In this document: positions 52,512 to 62,134 of the stretch, in pieces | How the letters are laid out: each line of letters opens with the position of its first letter | Position numbering within the stretch: position 1 is the first letter of the stretch | Assembly: GCF_009725755.1 (NCBI RefSeq) | Contig: NZ_WNIJ01000001.1 | Location: 248,001-312,000 of the forward strand | DNA: 64,000 bases | Direction: 5' to 3' | From: Bombella sp. ESL0385 | GTDB lineage: Bacteria > Pseudomonadota > Alphaproteobacteria > Acetobacterales > Acetobacteraceae | The notes under the pieces: generated by a model | Told to the model about the DNA's origin: nothing | The model's input: only the letters and a program-made list of their open reading frames with translations | The model's database searches: none | Program-made: the position numbers and the translations under genes

Positions 52512-54038
52512 TTATTCGTGGAAGCTATCTAAATCCCCAAAGCGGGTGAACTCCCCTTCAAAATAGAGGGGGATGGTGCCTGTGGGGCCGTGGCGTTGTT
52601 TCTCCAAAATAAGCTCAGCTTTATTATGGACAAGCGACATTTTGCGCTGCCATTCCTCAAGCGCAAGCTGGTACTTCTCCGGGCTGGAATAAGTGGAATC
52701 TTTAGGTTTGCGCTGTTGGAGGTAATATTCCTCACGATAGACAAACATCACCGCATCCGCATCTTGCTCAATCGAGCCTGATTCACGCAGGTCGGAGAGC
52801 ATGGGGCGTTTATCATCGCGTGATTCCACTTGGCGAGATAGCTGGGAGAGCGCAATCACGGGGACGTCTAGCTCTTTTGCGATGGCTTTAAGCCCTTGTG
52901 TAATCATGGAGATTTCCAGCACGCGGCTATCGGGCCGTGTCCCAATGGCAGGGCGCATGAGCTGGAGATAATCCACCACCACAAGGCTTAGCCCGTGTGT
53001 TCGCGCAAGGCGGCGGCAGCGCGTCCGCATGGCGGAGAGGGAGATGGCCGGTGTATCGTCAATATGCAGCGGTAGGCGTTGTAGCTCCGTTGCGACACGG
53101 ACAAAGCGGTCAAAATCCTTCGAGCCAATATCGCCACGGCGGATGCGCTCGCCCGAAACTTCTGCTTGCTCGGAGAGGATACGCGTGGCTAATTGCTCGG
53201 AGGACATTTCAAGGGAGAAAATAGCCACACTTCCGCGCGGTCTCTCAAGCCCTTCGTCTTGGGCCTCTTGCATCAGTGCGCGTGCGGCGGAGAAGGCGAT
53301 TTTTGTCGCAAGGGCCGTTTTCCCCATAGCAGGCCGACCAGCGAGGATGAGCAGATCGGAGGGGTGCAACCCGCCTGTTTTTTTATCAAAATCGCGTAAG
53401 CCGGAGGTGAGGCCCACAATATCGCCCGTATGACGATAGGCTTGGTCGGCAATCTCCAGCGCGCTCTTTAGGGCTTGGGAGAAAACGAGAAAGCCACCTT
53501 CTTGGCCTTTATCGGTTGCGAGATTAAAGAGGGCTTCCTCCGAGGCGGAGATTTGCTCTGGTCCGTCAAGGTCAGGGCGTGCCCCAAAGGCGTTATTGAC
53601 AATATCCGTCCCAATGCCAATGAGCTGGCGGCGCACCCAGCAATCATGGATGACCTTCCCATAATCGCGCGCATTGACAATCCCCACCATGGCATTGAGC
53701 AGCTTAGCAACATACTCCGTCCCGCCCGCAGCAGCGAGGGTGGCACTGGCCTCAAAATCCCCGCGCATGGTGATGATGTCCACCCCGCCTTTGCCGCCAT
53801 TACGTTCAATACGCCGAGTGATAAGCTCATAAAGATGAGCATTGACAGCATCAGCAAAATGAGAGGGGTGGAGAAAGTCCGACACGCTCTCATAGGCTTT
53901 GTTATTGGTCAGAATCGCCCCTAAGAGGGCTTGCTCTGCCTGCATATTGGTAGGGGGGACACGCTGTAAAAGGCTTTGTAATTCCCCGCCTTGGTCTGTG
54001 GTGGGGCTAGTTTGTGGAGTAGGGTTTTGGTCGCTCAT
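52512..54038 (-). CDS. dnaB: Replicative DNA helicase
   Basis: Hexameric helicase that opens DNA at the fork. The 508-residue product has the N-terminal DnaB domain (NMQAEQALLGAIL) and the RecA-like C-terminal domain: Walker A AGRPAMGKTALA, DYLQLMR, LSQLSRQVE and the arginine finger region. An insert-free standard length. ATG 54038 begins MSDQNP; no ribosome site is evident before it, so it may be coupled to folC, 38 bases upstream. Confidence 0.95.
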   Translation of the reverse strand: MSDQNPTPQTSPTTDQGGELQSLLQRVPPTNMQAEQALLGAILTNNKAYESVSDFLHPSHFADAVNAHLYELITRRIERNGGKGGVDIITMRGDFEASATLAAAGGTEYVAKLLNAMVGIVNARDYGKVIHDCWVRRQLIGIGTDIVNNAFGARPDLDGPEQISASEEALFNLATDKGQEGGFLVFSQALKSALEIADQAYRHTGDIVGLTSGLRDFDKKTGGLHPSDLLILAGRPAMGKTALATKIAFSAARALMQEAQDEGLERPRGSVAIFSLEMSSEQLATRILSEQAEVSGERIRRGDIGSKDFDRFVRVATELQRLPLHIDDTPAISLSAMRTRCRRLARTHGLSLVVVDYLQLMRPAIGTRPDSRVLEISMITQGLKAIAKELDVPVIALSQLSRQVESRDDKRPMLSDLRESGSIEQDADAVMFVYREEYYLQQRKPKDSTYSSPEKYQLALEEWQRKMSLVHNKAELILEKQRHGPTGTIPLYFEGEFTRFGDLDSFHE

Positions 54039-54076
54039 GAGAGGGGTCTTACGATGCAAAGTGAGGGGCAGGTGGG

Positions 54077-55417
54077 TTAGTGCGGTGTGGCACCATCAAG
54101 GGCGAGGGCACAGCCTGCGAGATATAAGCTACCACAAATGAGGACACGCGCCGGGGGGCTGTGCGGGGGGGCATGGTTGGTCCGCAAATAGTGTAGGGCG
54201 GTGCGAATATCAGGCCCTGCTATAGCCTCTCCCCCCGCAGCACGGGCAGCGTTAAGAATGGTAGGGACAGGCATAGCCAAATGCTGACCCGGCTCTGCCA
54301 CGGCTTGGAGTGTGGTTGCATAGGGGATGAGCGGGCGGAGAAAGCCCGTAACATCCTTGCTGTCTTTTAGCCCGACAATCAGATGGAGGGGGCGATCCTG
54401 CCAGTGGTGGAGGACTTTTGCCAAAGCCTCTCCCGCGCCGGGATTATGCCCGCCATCAAGGAGTAAGTCCCACCCGGTTGGGAGGGCGTGATGCAATGCC
54501 CCATGGAGGGGCTGTAAGCGAGCGGGCCATGTGGTTTTGGCAATGCCCGCAAAAGCATTTTGCGGCAGCGTAAGGCCCGCATGACGCAGGGCGGCAATGG
54601 CTAAGGCGGCATTATCGTATTGATGAGGGCCGTGGAGGGCCGGATAGGGTAGTGTGAGCGTGCCTTTATCATCGTGGTAAAGCAGCCCATCACTTTGCGT
54701 TGTGAGGGTGATGTCATGCCCTAACCGATAGAGCGGGGCCTGATGGGCGGTGGCGATGTCTGTGATGGCCTGCATGACGGCATCAGTCTGTGGTGCGACA
54801 AAGACAGGCACATTTTGCTTGATAATCCCCGCTTTTTCCCGCGCGATACCGGCGAGGTCATCCCCTAAAAAGGCCTGATGGTCGAGGCTGATAGAGGTGA
54901 TGATGCAAGCGCGTGCTGTGGGGATGACATTTGTTGCATCAAACCGCCCGCCAAGGCCGACTTCAAGGATGAGAAGGTCCGCAGGGATACGGGAGAAGAG
55001 CAAAAACCCCGCTGCGGTGAGGACCTCAAACACGGTGATGGGGGCCCCGTCATTGAGCCGTTCAATCTCCTCTAAAGTCGCGATGAGGTCATCTTCTGTT
55101 ACAAGCTGCCCTGCAAGGCGAAAACGCTCTGTCACGCTGAGGAGATGCGGGCTGGTCATGACATGCACTTTTAAGCCTGCTGCTTCAGCAATGGCGCGGA
55201 GATTGGCGCATGTGCTGCCCTTACCATTTGTCCCAGCGACATGGATGGTAGGGGGTAAGTGCTGCTCTGGGTGGCCAAGGCGAGCGAGTAGCCGTTCTAG
55301 CCGCTCTAAGGAGAGATCGATGAGCTTGGGGTGGAGTTCTTGAAGGCGGCGCACCACCTCCCCCGTCCGCCCGTGGAACTCACCAGAGGGGAGGTTGGTT
55401 TGCGGGCTTGTTGCCAT
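54077..55417 (-). CDS. folC: Folylpolyglutamate synthase / dihydrofolate synthase
   Basis: Adds glutamates to folates and dihydropteroate. The 446-residue Mur-ligase-fold product has the P-loop HVAGTNGKGSTCANL, the omega-loop TSPHLLSVTERFR, EVGLGGRFDATN and LDGGHNPGAGEAL. It completes the folate genes of the window. It is followed by dnaB and preceded by accD (79 bases), an order (accD-folC) common in proteobacteria. Confidence 0.94.
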   Translation of the reverse strand: MATSPQTNLPSGEFHGRTGEVVRRLQELHPKLIDLSLERLERLLARLGHPEQHLPPTIHVAGTNGKGSTCANLRAIAEAAGLKVHVMTSPHLLSVTERFRLAGQLVTEDDLIATLEEIERLNDGAPITVFEVLTAAGFLLFSRIPADLLILEVGLGGRFDATNVIPTARACIITSISLDHQAFLGDDLAGIAREKAGIIKQNVPVFVAPQTDAVMQAITDIATAHQAPLYRLGHDITLTTQSDGLLYHDDKGTLTLPYPALHGPHQYDNAALAIAALRHAGLTLPQNAFAGIAKTTWPARLQPLHGALHHALPTGWDLLLDGGHNPGAGEALAKVLHHWQDRPLHLIVGLKDSKDVTGFLRPLIPYATTLQAVAEPGQHLAMPVPTILNAARAAGGEAIAGPDIRTALHYLRTNHAPPHSPPARVLICGSLYLAGCALALDGATPH

Positions 55418-55458
55418 AATCGCCTATCCGGGTTTCTCAGAAGGGGAGGGGTCATACC

Positions 55459-55485
55459 CGGCCGTTTAGTCAGGAAAGGGCCGGG
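55459..55485 (-). other. GC-rich hairpin between accD and folC
   Basis: CCCGGCC / GGGCCGGG arms about 13 bases apart in the 79-base gap. It has no T-run and probably modulates the accD-folC mRNA rather than ending it. Confidence 0.35.
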
Positions 55486-55496
55486 GCAATGGAATG

Positions 55497-56369
55497 TTAG
55501 GATGCTTTTTGGGCGGGAGCGTCTTTTGTGGGGCTGAGCATCCCTACGAGTCGTCCCAAAAGAGCGGGGAGTTCATCACGCGTGGCGATAAGGTCCACCA
55601 TCCCATGGTCTTTGAGATATTCAGAGCGTTGGAAGCCTTCAGGCAACTCTTCACGCACTGTATCCCGAATCACACGCGGTCCTGCAAAGGCGATGAGCGC
55701 ATTAGGCTCGGCAATATGGATGTCTCCCAACATGGCAAAGGAGGCCGACACCCCGCCTGTTGTGGGGTTGGTAAAGACAACAAGATAGGGCAAGCCGGCC
55801 TCGCGCAGCATCTCCACCCCGATGGTGGTGCGGGGCATTTGCATGAGGCTGACAACCCCTTCCTGCATCCGCGCCCCACCAGAGGCTGTAAAGATGATGA
55901 GCGGGGCTTTTTGCAAGATAGCGAGGCGACATGCTGCGAGGAAGGCCTCCCCTAACGCGCTGCCCATCGTCCCGGCCATGAACTCAAAAGCCATGACGGC
56001 AACAACGGCATCATGACCGCCAATTTTGCCATGTGCCACAAGGAGGGAATCCTCCAAGTTGGATTTAGAGCGTGCCGTTTTGAGGCGGTCTGTATAGCGT
56101 TTGGAATCGCGAAAGTGCAGCGGGTCAGCAGGGACGGAGGGTAGCTCAATGGTGGTGTAATGGCCGTCATCAAAGGTCCATGCCATACGCTCATGCGCCC
56201 CGGCACGCATATGGTGCCCACAATGGGGGCAGACTTTCTTTTTGCGGGTAAGCTCCTTAGTGAGCATCATCTGCGAGCAAGATTCACAGTTGGTCCAGAG
56301 GTTATCTGGGACCTCCCTTTGTAGCAGGCTCCGTAATTTGGGACGGACATGTTCGGTCAGCCAGCTCAT
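55497..56369 (-). CDS. accD: Acetyl-CoA carboxylase carboxyltransferase subunit beta
   Basis: Part of malonyl-CoA synthesis. The 290-residue product has the four-cysteine zinc ribbon (NCESCSQMM, then KVCPHCGHH, residues about 24-46), VVAVMAFEFMAGTMGSALGE and SGGARMQEGVVSLMQM. ATG 56369 starts the conserved MSWLTEHVRPK. First gene of the accD-folC-dnaB run, divergent from the decarboxylase across 240 bases. Confidence 0.95.
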   Translation of the reverse strand: MSWLTEHVRPKLRSLLQREVPDNLWTNCESCSQMMLTKELTRKKKVCPHCGHHMRAGAHERMAWTFDDGHYTTIELPSVPADPLHFRDSKRYTDRLKTARSKSNLEDSLLVAHGKIGGHDAVVAVMAFEFMAGTMGSALGEAFLAACRLAILQKAPLIIFTASGGARMQEGVVSLMQMPRTTIGVEMLREAGLPYLVVFTNPTTGGVSASFAMLGDIHIAEPNALIAFAGPRVIRDTVREELPEGFQRSEYLKDHGMVDLIATRDELPALLGRLVGMLSPTKDAPAQKAS

Positions 56370-56609
56370 GGTATTCTGTTCACTCTCCAGCAATGGTGCA
56401 TCATTAGGGCCTATAAAGGCTGGGGGACTTTATCCGGGCTTGGGAAAAGATGCCAGCTTTCTCTTTGCACAAGGTGTATTTCTACGTTTTTAGGGCGGTT
56501 TTGTTAGTCATTTGTTTGTGAAAAGAGGCATACAGGGCCGTATGAAACACGGTATAAAGACCGCGAAGGCACAATGTGCGGATGATAATAGACGAGAGGG
56601 GAGTCGGAC

Positions 56610-58313
56610 ATGCGTATGTTGATAGGGGATTATCTCATTCGCCGTTTGGCAGAGGCAGGCATTAGCCATCTTTTTGGTGTGCCAGGGGATTTTAATCTTT
56701 CCTTCCTAGAGCAGGTAGAGGCGGCTCCCTCTGTTAGCTTCGTTGGTAGTTGTAATGAGCTTAACGCAGCTTACGCGGCTGATGGCTATGCCCGCACAGC
56801 AGGGCTTTGTGGGTTGGTCACCACCCTTGGGGTGGGGGACCTTGGGGCCATTAGCGGCATCGCTGGGGCTTATGCAGAGCGTGTGCCTTTTGTACATATT
56901 ACGGGGATTCCCCCCCTGCATGCGGTGGAAAGCCGTGCCTTATTGCATCACACATTGGCTGATGGGGGTTATGGTAATATTGGCCGCTGCATGGCTGAAT
57001 ATACAGTCGCACAAGCGCGCCTCACCCCAGCTAATGCTGTGGAGGAGATTGATCGTGTCCTCCAAGCCTGTTGGCGGGAGCGGCGGCCTGTCCATCTTCA
57101 ACTTCCTTCGGACATTACCCATTTAAGCATTGAGGTGCCCGATGCACCGCTTGTCTTGGAGGATTCACAAGGCGATGCGGAGCAAGTGGCCCTCGCAGCT
57201 GAGCATATTGCCACACGCCTTGCCGCAGCGCGTCATCCTGTTATGATTCTTGATGCTGATGTGGATCGTTTCGGCACGGCCTCCTTGGTGGCCGACTTAG
57301 CCGAACGAGGCGTCATTGCTTGTGTGGCCACGGCCCCTGCCAAAGCTGTGTTGGATGAGACCGCCCCTTATTATCTAGGTGGGTATGTGGGGGCTGCGAG
57401 TCGTCCTGATATAAGGGAGCTTGTCAGTCAGTCCGATTGTGTGATTGGCCTTGGGCTACGCTTTACCGAGATTAATACGGGCTTTTTTACGCAGAAGATT
57501 CGGCCAGAGGCTTTTATTAATATCCTAGCCCATGAGGTAAGTCTTGCTGGGCGGTCTATCCCTGCTGCACCGATGGCAGCGGTGTTGAAGGCTTTATTAG
57601 CAAAACTCTTCCCTAGCACACGCACATTGCCCGCGCGCCCTGCGACAGGGGCAGCGAGTGCACCCGGGCAAGGGGATGATGCCCTCACCCATGCGGCTCT
57701 TTGGCCCCGTGTGGCGGCCTTCTTGCGGGAAGGAGACGTGATTATTGGTGAGGCCGGGACAAGCAATACTGCCCTTTTGGGGACAGCCTTCCCCCAAAAG
57801 ACGCGTTATATCGCCCAGCCCATATGGGGGGCGATTGGCTATACACTCCCCGCTTTATTTGGCTCTTATATGGGAAGCCCGGAACGGCGGCATATTTTGT
57901 TCATCGGGGATGGGTCCTTTCAATTAACAGTGCAGGAGCTTTCTTCCATCCTCCGTCATGGGCAGAAGCCAATCATCTTCTTGCTTAATAATAAGGGTTA
58001 TACGATCGAGCGTCTCATCCTTGGGGAGCGGTCACGGTATAACGATATTGCAAATTGGCGTTATGCGGCTTTGCCTCATGCCTTCGACCGTGAGGATAAA
58101 GCTCTCTCCCTCGTAGTGGAGCGTGTGAGTGAGTTAGAGGATGCGCTCAAACAAGCAGAGCAGGCCGATAAAGCTGTGTTTATTGAGCTGATTTTGCCAG
58201 AGATGGACGCGCCAGAGGCTCTCAAGAGGTTCGGCATAGCCGTGGCTGATTATGATTACGGCCCCACAGGCCCGCGCAATGCCAGCACGCAGACACACGC
58301 ACAGAAAGGATGA
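56610..58313 (+). CDS. ThDP-dependent 2-oxo-acid decarboxylase, indolepyruvate type
   Basis: Cytosolic thiamine-diphosphate enzyme, 567 residues, cleaving CO2 from a 2-oxo acid. Motifs: VPGDFNLSFLEQ, the catalytic Glu in CNELNAAYAADGYAR, LLHHTLADGGY with the paired His, and the cofactor site GDGSFQLTVQE...LLNNKGYTIE. HHTLADG and the EIDRVLQACWRERRPVHLQLPSD segment are closer to indolepyruvate and branched-chain decarboxylases than to Zymomonas-type pyruvate decarboxylase. The aromatic aminotransferase 9 bases downstream fits an Ehrlich-type or auxin route. Pyruvate use cannot be excluded. Confidence 0.87.
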   Translation: MRMLIGDYLIRRLAEAGISHLFGVPGDFNLSFLEQVEAAPSVSFVGSCNELNAAYAADGYARTAGLCGLVTTLGVGDLGAISGIAGAYAERVPFVHITGIPPLHAVESRALLHHTLADGGYGNIGRCMAEYTVAQARLTPANAVEEIDRVLQACWRERRPVHLQLPSDITHLSIEVPDAPLVLEDSQGDAEQVALAAEHIATRLAAARHPVMILDADVDRFGTASLVADLAERGVIACVATAPAKAVLDETAPYYLGGYVGAASRPDIRELVSQSDCVIGLGLRFTEINTGFFTQKIRPEAFINILAHEVSLAGRSIPAAPMAAVLKALLAKLFPSTRTLPARPATGAASAPGQGDDALTHAALWPRVAAFLREGDVIIGEAGTSNTALLGTAFPQKTRYIAQPIWGAIGYTLPALFGSYMGSPERRHILFIGDGSFQLTVQELSSILRHGQKPIIFLLNNKGYTIERLILGERSRYNDIANWRYAALPHAFDREDKALSLVVERVSELEDALKQAEQADKAVFIELILPEMDAPEALKRFGIAVADYDYGPTGPRNASTQTHAQKG

Positions 58314-58322
58314 GCCACGCTT

Positions 58323-59528
58323 ATGTTTCACTCTGTTGAGCAATCGCCGGGAGACCCGATTCTTTCTCTTGTGGAAGATTTTAAGCGGGATAAGCGGGCG
58401 GAGAAGGTCAATCTCAGCATTGGGCTTTATTATGATGAGGCGGGGCAGGTCCCTCAATTAGCCTGCATCCGTAAAGCCTATGAGAGGTTGGCAAATACAT
58501 GGGATAAGCCGGAGCTTTACCTCCCGATGGAGGGCCTCGCCTCTTATCGGCAGGCTGTGCAACATATGTTGTTCGGTGAGGAGAGCGAGGCTGTAAAAGC
58601 GGGGCGTATTGCCACAGTCCAAACTCTTGGCGGCTCTGGGGCGTTAAAAATTGGTGCGGATTTTTTGCATCGTTATTTTCCCCAAGCTGACCTATGGGTG
58701 AGCCGCCCTACATGGGAGAATCATATCGCCATCTTTGCTGGGGCGGGCTTTACAACGCATGAATATCCTTATTTCGACCCTAAAACAGGCGGGGTGGATT
58801 TTGAGGCGATGTGCGCATGTATCCGGCAGATTCCGGCTGGGGACGTGGTTTTGTTGCACCCTTGTTGCCATAACCCCACCGGTGCAGACCTTAGCGAGGC
58901 CCAATGGGATGTGCTGATTCCTTTGTTGAAGGAGCGGCGGTTAGTCCCTTTCCTCGACCTTGCTTATCAAGGGTTGGGCAGTACGTTAGAGGCAGATGTG
59001 TATGCCGCCCGGGCGATGGTGAAAGCTGGGATGACGTTTTTGCTGAGCAACTCATTCTCTAAAGTGTTTTCCCTTTATGGGGACCGGATTGGGGCTTTGT
59101 CGGTCGTCTGTCAGGATGAAGAAACGGCGGAGCGGGTGCTAAGCCAGCTAAAGGTAACGGTACGGCGTAATTATTCCAGCCCGCCAGTCCGAGGGGCGCA
59201 GCTTGTTAATATCGTGCTGAATGATAAAGAGCTGGCTCGCCTCTGGCGGGAGGAAGTCGCCGCTATGGGCGCGCGCATCCGCGCAATGCGCCAGAGCTTA
59301 CATACCCAGCTTTCCACCCGTTTACCGGGGCAGGACTTCCAGTATCTTTTGGCGCAGCGCGGTATGTTTAGCATGATGAAGCTAACCCCCGCCCAAGCAG
59401 ACCGTTTACGCGAGGAATATGGCGTTTACATTCTGCGGAGTGGCCGTGTCTGCATGGCCGGGCTGAATGAGCAGAACCTCCCGCCTGTGGTCAATGCCCT
59501 TGCGGCGGTTTTTTCCACCAGCGCGTAA
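58323..59528 (+). CDS. tyrB: Aromatic/aspartate aminotransferase
   Basis: PLP fold-type I transaminase, 401 residues. It starts with the class I pattern EQSPGDPILSLVEDF and NLSIGLYYDE. The cofactor Lys is in LSNSFSKVFSLYGDRIGALS, with HPCCHNPTGAD and the late Arg in RSGRVCMAGLN. It resembles TyrB/AspC. It sits 9 bases after the decarboxylase, so the pair would convert an aromatic amino acid to its oxo acid and then to the aldehyde. The substrate preference is not determinable by eye. Confidence 0.88.
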   Translation: MFHSVEQSPGDPILSLVEDFKRDKRAEKVNLSIGLYYDEAGQVPQLACIRKAYERLANTWDKPELYLPMEGLASYRQAVQHMLFGEESEAVKAGRIATVQTLGGSGALKIGADFLHRYFPQADLWVSRPTWENHIAIFAGAGFTTHEYPYFDPKTGGVDFEAMCACIRQIPAGDVVLLHPCCHNPTGADLSEAQWDVLIPLLKERRLVPFLDLAYQGLGSTLEADVYAARAMVKAGMTFLLSNSFSKVFSLYGDRIGALSVVCQDEETAERVLSQLKVTVRRNYSSPPVRGAQLVNIVLNDKELARLWREEVAAMGARIRAMRQSLHTQLSTRLPGQDFQYLLAQRGMFSMMKLTPAQADRLREEYGVYILRSGRVCMAGLNEQNLPPVVNALAAVFSTSA

Positions 59529-59544
59529 AGCAAGTGCGTAAGGG

Positions 59545-59573
59545 AAAAGGGCCTCGTTAAAGAGGCCCTTTTT
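59545..59573. terminator. Bidirectional terminator between tyrB and copA
   Basis: AAAAGGGCCTC / GAGGCCCTTTT with loop GTTAAA; T-run on both sides. The copA stop codon (59559-59557) lies in the loop, so its last codons are part of the terminator. Confidence 0.88.
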
Positions 59574-61848
59574 CAAAGGTTTTACGTTTGGATTTATGGG
59601 CCTGTTCGGGCAAGAAGGGTGGGGCGAAACGGAGCCGGATAGCGTTACCAAGAACAAACAGGCTAGAGAACGCCATGGCCCCCGCGGCGAAGGCTGGGGA
59701 GAGCATGATATGGGCCAGCGGATATAAAGCCCCGGCTGCGAGGGGAATAAGCACGATATTGTAAATAAAAGCCCAAAAGAGATTCTGCCGGATGACCTTC
59801 ATGGTCGAGCGTGAGAGCGTGATGGCGTCCGGGACACTCATCAGGCTATCGCGGGTGAGGACGAGGTCAGCAGCCTCAATGGCGATGTCTGTTCCGTGGC
59901 TGATGGCAAGCCCTGTATCGGCTAAAGCGAGGGCGGGGGCATCGTTAATGCCATCTCCCACAAAGGCAACCGGCCCATGCAGCTTTTGTAGCGTCTGTAT
60001 GGTAGCACCTTTCTCCTCTGGCATAACATGCGCGATGACATCTTCAATCCCCGCTTGTTGGGCGATGGAACGGGCTGTGGCTTCAATATCCCCGGTAATC
60101 ATGACGGTGCGGATATGCGCGTTCTTTAGCGCGGCGATGGCTGCGGCGGCAGAGGGGCGGATAGGGTCGGCAATCGCCATTAAGGCGATGATGCGGCCTT
60201 TATAGGTCATATAAAGGGGGGATGTTCCCTTCTGGCTTAGCGTGTCAGCCAAGCGGTTTGCCTCGGCAGAATAATGACCGAGTGACTTCATATAAGCATG
60301 GTTGCCAAGATGGATGTGATGGCCTGCCTCATCTTGCGCTTCAATCCCCAACCCGGTGAGGGTGCTGACATAACGAACAGGCGGCAGCGTTACAGCTCGC
60401 TCCTCCGCGGCTTGGGTAATCGCCCGGGCCAAAGGATGGTCGGAATGTCGCTCCACAGCCGCAGCGAGGGCGAGGAGTGCTTCCTCCGTTATTGTATCAT
60501 CAAGGCGATAGATGTCCGTAAGATGAGGTTGGCCTTTGGTGAGGGTGCCTGTTTTATCAAAAGCAACAAGGCGTGTATGGCCGAGGGATTGCAGGGCCTC
60601 GCCTTTGCGAAAGAGGATGCCTATCTCCGCGCCTTTACCCGTTGCCACCATGATGGCCGTAGGGGTCGCAAGCCCCATCGCGCAAGGGCAAGCGGCAATG
60701 AGGACGGCAATAGCGTTGGTAAGAGCATAGATAAAGGAGGGGGCAGGCCCTATGATGAGCCATAATAGGAAGGTCAGCCCAGCAATGGCGATAATAACGG
60801 GCACAAACCAGAGAATGACCTTATCCACTAAGGATTGAATAGGGAGTTTGCTGCCCTGTGCATGCTCCACCATGCTGATGATGCGCGCCAGAACAGTATC
60901 AGCCCCCGTGGCTGTGGCCTGAATGGTCAATGCGCCTTCTTGGTTTAGCGTCCCCCCAATGATGGTCTCACCCACACCGCGTGGGGTGGGGAGGGCCTCG
61001 CCTGTCAGCATGGATTCATCAAGATGGCTTTTGCCTTCCAAAATGACGCCATCCAGCGGTACGCGTTCCCCGGGGCGGATGAGGAGCTGATCTCCCGGCT
61101 TTATCTGCGCGATGGGGACATCATGCCCCCCTCCATTATGGAGGCGGTGCGCCTCTTGGGGTTGGAGGCAGATGAGTTTTTCTAACGCGGCGGAGGTACG
61201 GCCTTTCGCGCGGGCCTCTAACAAACGGCCAAGCAGGACGAGCGTGATGATGCCTAAAATAGTATCAAAATAGAGATGCTGTGTTTCTGCGGGTAATAGG
61301 GCAGAGGCAAAGACAACAAGGCTGGAATAAAGATAAGCTGCCCCCGTACCGAGGGCAACGAGGGTGTTCATCGTTGGGGTGCGGTGGAGCAGCGCGGGGA
61401 GACCGGCCCGATAAAATTGTCGCCCCGGCCCGATGAGGGCGAGTGTCGCAAACACCCATTGCAGCCAAGGCCGCCATCCTACAGGGATAAAGCCAAAGCC
61501 GTGACCCATACCCATAAATAAGATGAGCAACCAAAGGATGACCGCATGTAATAAATCGTGTCGGAGCGCGCGCGTTTGGGCCTCACGATGTGTTTTGCGG
61601 TCTTGTATTGTACGATGCGCCTCTTGTTGGATGAGCGGTGCCGCCCCAAACCCAACAGTCTTGACGGCCCCGATGAGAGCCTCCTGAGAGGCTGTGCCTG
61701 TAATCTGAGCCTGCTGTGTTGCAAGATTTACATGAGCATCCGTTACGCCCGGTACAGCTTTTAAGGCTTTCTCTACCCGTGCGGAGCAGGATGCGCAGCT
61801 CATACCCTCGATAAGAAGTGTGCGTGATGATGGGGAGGATGTAGGCAC
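59557..61848 (-). CDS. copA: Copper-exporting P1B-type ATPase
   Basis: Pumps Cu(I) out of the cytosol. The 763-residue product has one heavy-metal domain (GMSCASC, Cys18 and Cys21), eight predicted membrane helices, the metal-transit CPC in AACPCAMGLATPTA, phosphorylation site FDKTGTLTKG, HP motif SDHPLAR and hinge VGDGINDAPAL. GTG 61848 is chosen because AGGAGG lies 6 bases upstream; an earlier TTG has none. A consensus TATAAT (61887-61882, minus) is about 35 bases upstream, and a GGCTTTGC/GCAAAAGCC dyad lies just beyond it. Confidence 0.94.
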   Translation of the reverse strand: MPTSSPSSRTLLIEGMSCASCSARVEKALKAVPGVTDAHVNLATQQAQITGTASQEALIGAVKTVGFGAAPLIQQEAHRTIQDRKTHREAQTRALRHDLLHAVILWLLILFMGMGHGFGFIPVGWRPWLQWVFATLALIGPGRQFYRAGLPALLHRTPTMNTLVALGTGAAYLYSSLVVFASALLPAETQHLYFDTILGIITLVLLGRLLEARAKGRTSAALEKLICLQPQEAHRLHNGGGHDVPIAQIKPGDQLLIRPGERVPLDGVILEGKSHLDESMLTGEALPTPRGVGETIIGGTLNQEGALTIQATATGADTVLARIISMVEHAQGSKLPIQSLVDKVILWFVPVIIAIAGLTFLLWLIIGPAPSFIYALTNAIAVLIAACPCAMGLATPTAIMVATGKGAEIGILFRKGEALQSLGHTRLVAFDKTGTLTKGQPHLTDIYRLDDTITEEALLALAAAVERHSDHPLARAITQAAEERAVTLPPVRYVSTLTGLGIEAQDEAGHHIHLGNHAYMKSLGHYSAEANRLADTLSQKGTSPLYMTYKGRIIALMAIADPIRPSAAAAIAALKNAHIRTVMITGDIEATARSIAQQAGIEDVIAHVMPEEKGATIQTLQKLHGPVAFVGDGINDAPALALADTGLAISHGTDIAIEAADLVLTRDSLMSVPDAITLSRSTMKVIRQNLFWAFIYNIVLIPLAAGALYPLAHIMLSPAFAAGAMAFSSLFVLGNAIRLRFAPPFLPEQAHKSKRKTFEKGPL

Positions 61849-61881
61849 GCAGGGCCTCCTAAGAGTGAGGACGTTTGTAAT

Positions 61882-61922
61882 ATTATATTTATGATAGGGC
61901 TTTGCAGGGGGTAGCAAAAGCC
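61882..61922 (-). promoter_or_regulatory. copA promoter with dyad
   Basis: On the minus strand TATAAT at 61887-61882. Upstream is an interrupted inverted repeat, GGCTTTTGC / GCAAAGCC (61922-61898). A MerR/CueR-type arrangement is possible, but the -35 is poor and the repeat is off centre. Confidence 0.4.
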
Positions 61923-62059
61923 TTTCTTTTAGGGAGGGGCAGAAGTGGCACGGCCCTTAGCACGACATATGCAGAAAAAAGAACTCTCCCATGAGGGCAG
62001 GCCCCCTTATTCTTTATGATGAGGGTGTTATGTTTACCAAATGTCAGTATTTTTCTGAC

Positions 62060-62086
62060 GGAACTATAAGATTCAATCTGTCTATC
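62060..62086 (+). promoter_or_regulatory. Possible ECF-sigma promoter of the small membrane protein
   Basis: GGAAC (62060-62064), 16-base spacer, TCTATC (62081-62086). GGAAC is the usual -35 of extracytoplasmic-function sigma factors; the -10 is less typical. A GTCAG/CTGAC hairpin lies just upstream. Confidence 0.35.
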
Positions 62087-62134
62087 AGCTCCTTTTAAGA
62101 GAGGGGCGGAGCAGTGTTGAAGGAGGGGAAACCC

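Noticed and set aside
57428-57766. Antisense frame in the decarboxylase gene
   Set aside because: Shadow of the real gene with low-complexity Arg/Ala-rich translation.
61898-61922. CueR operator for copA
   Set aside because: The dyad lies upstream of where a MerR-type spacer should be and lacks the expected -35; kept only as a low-confidence site.
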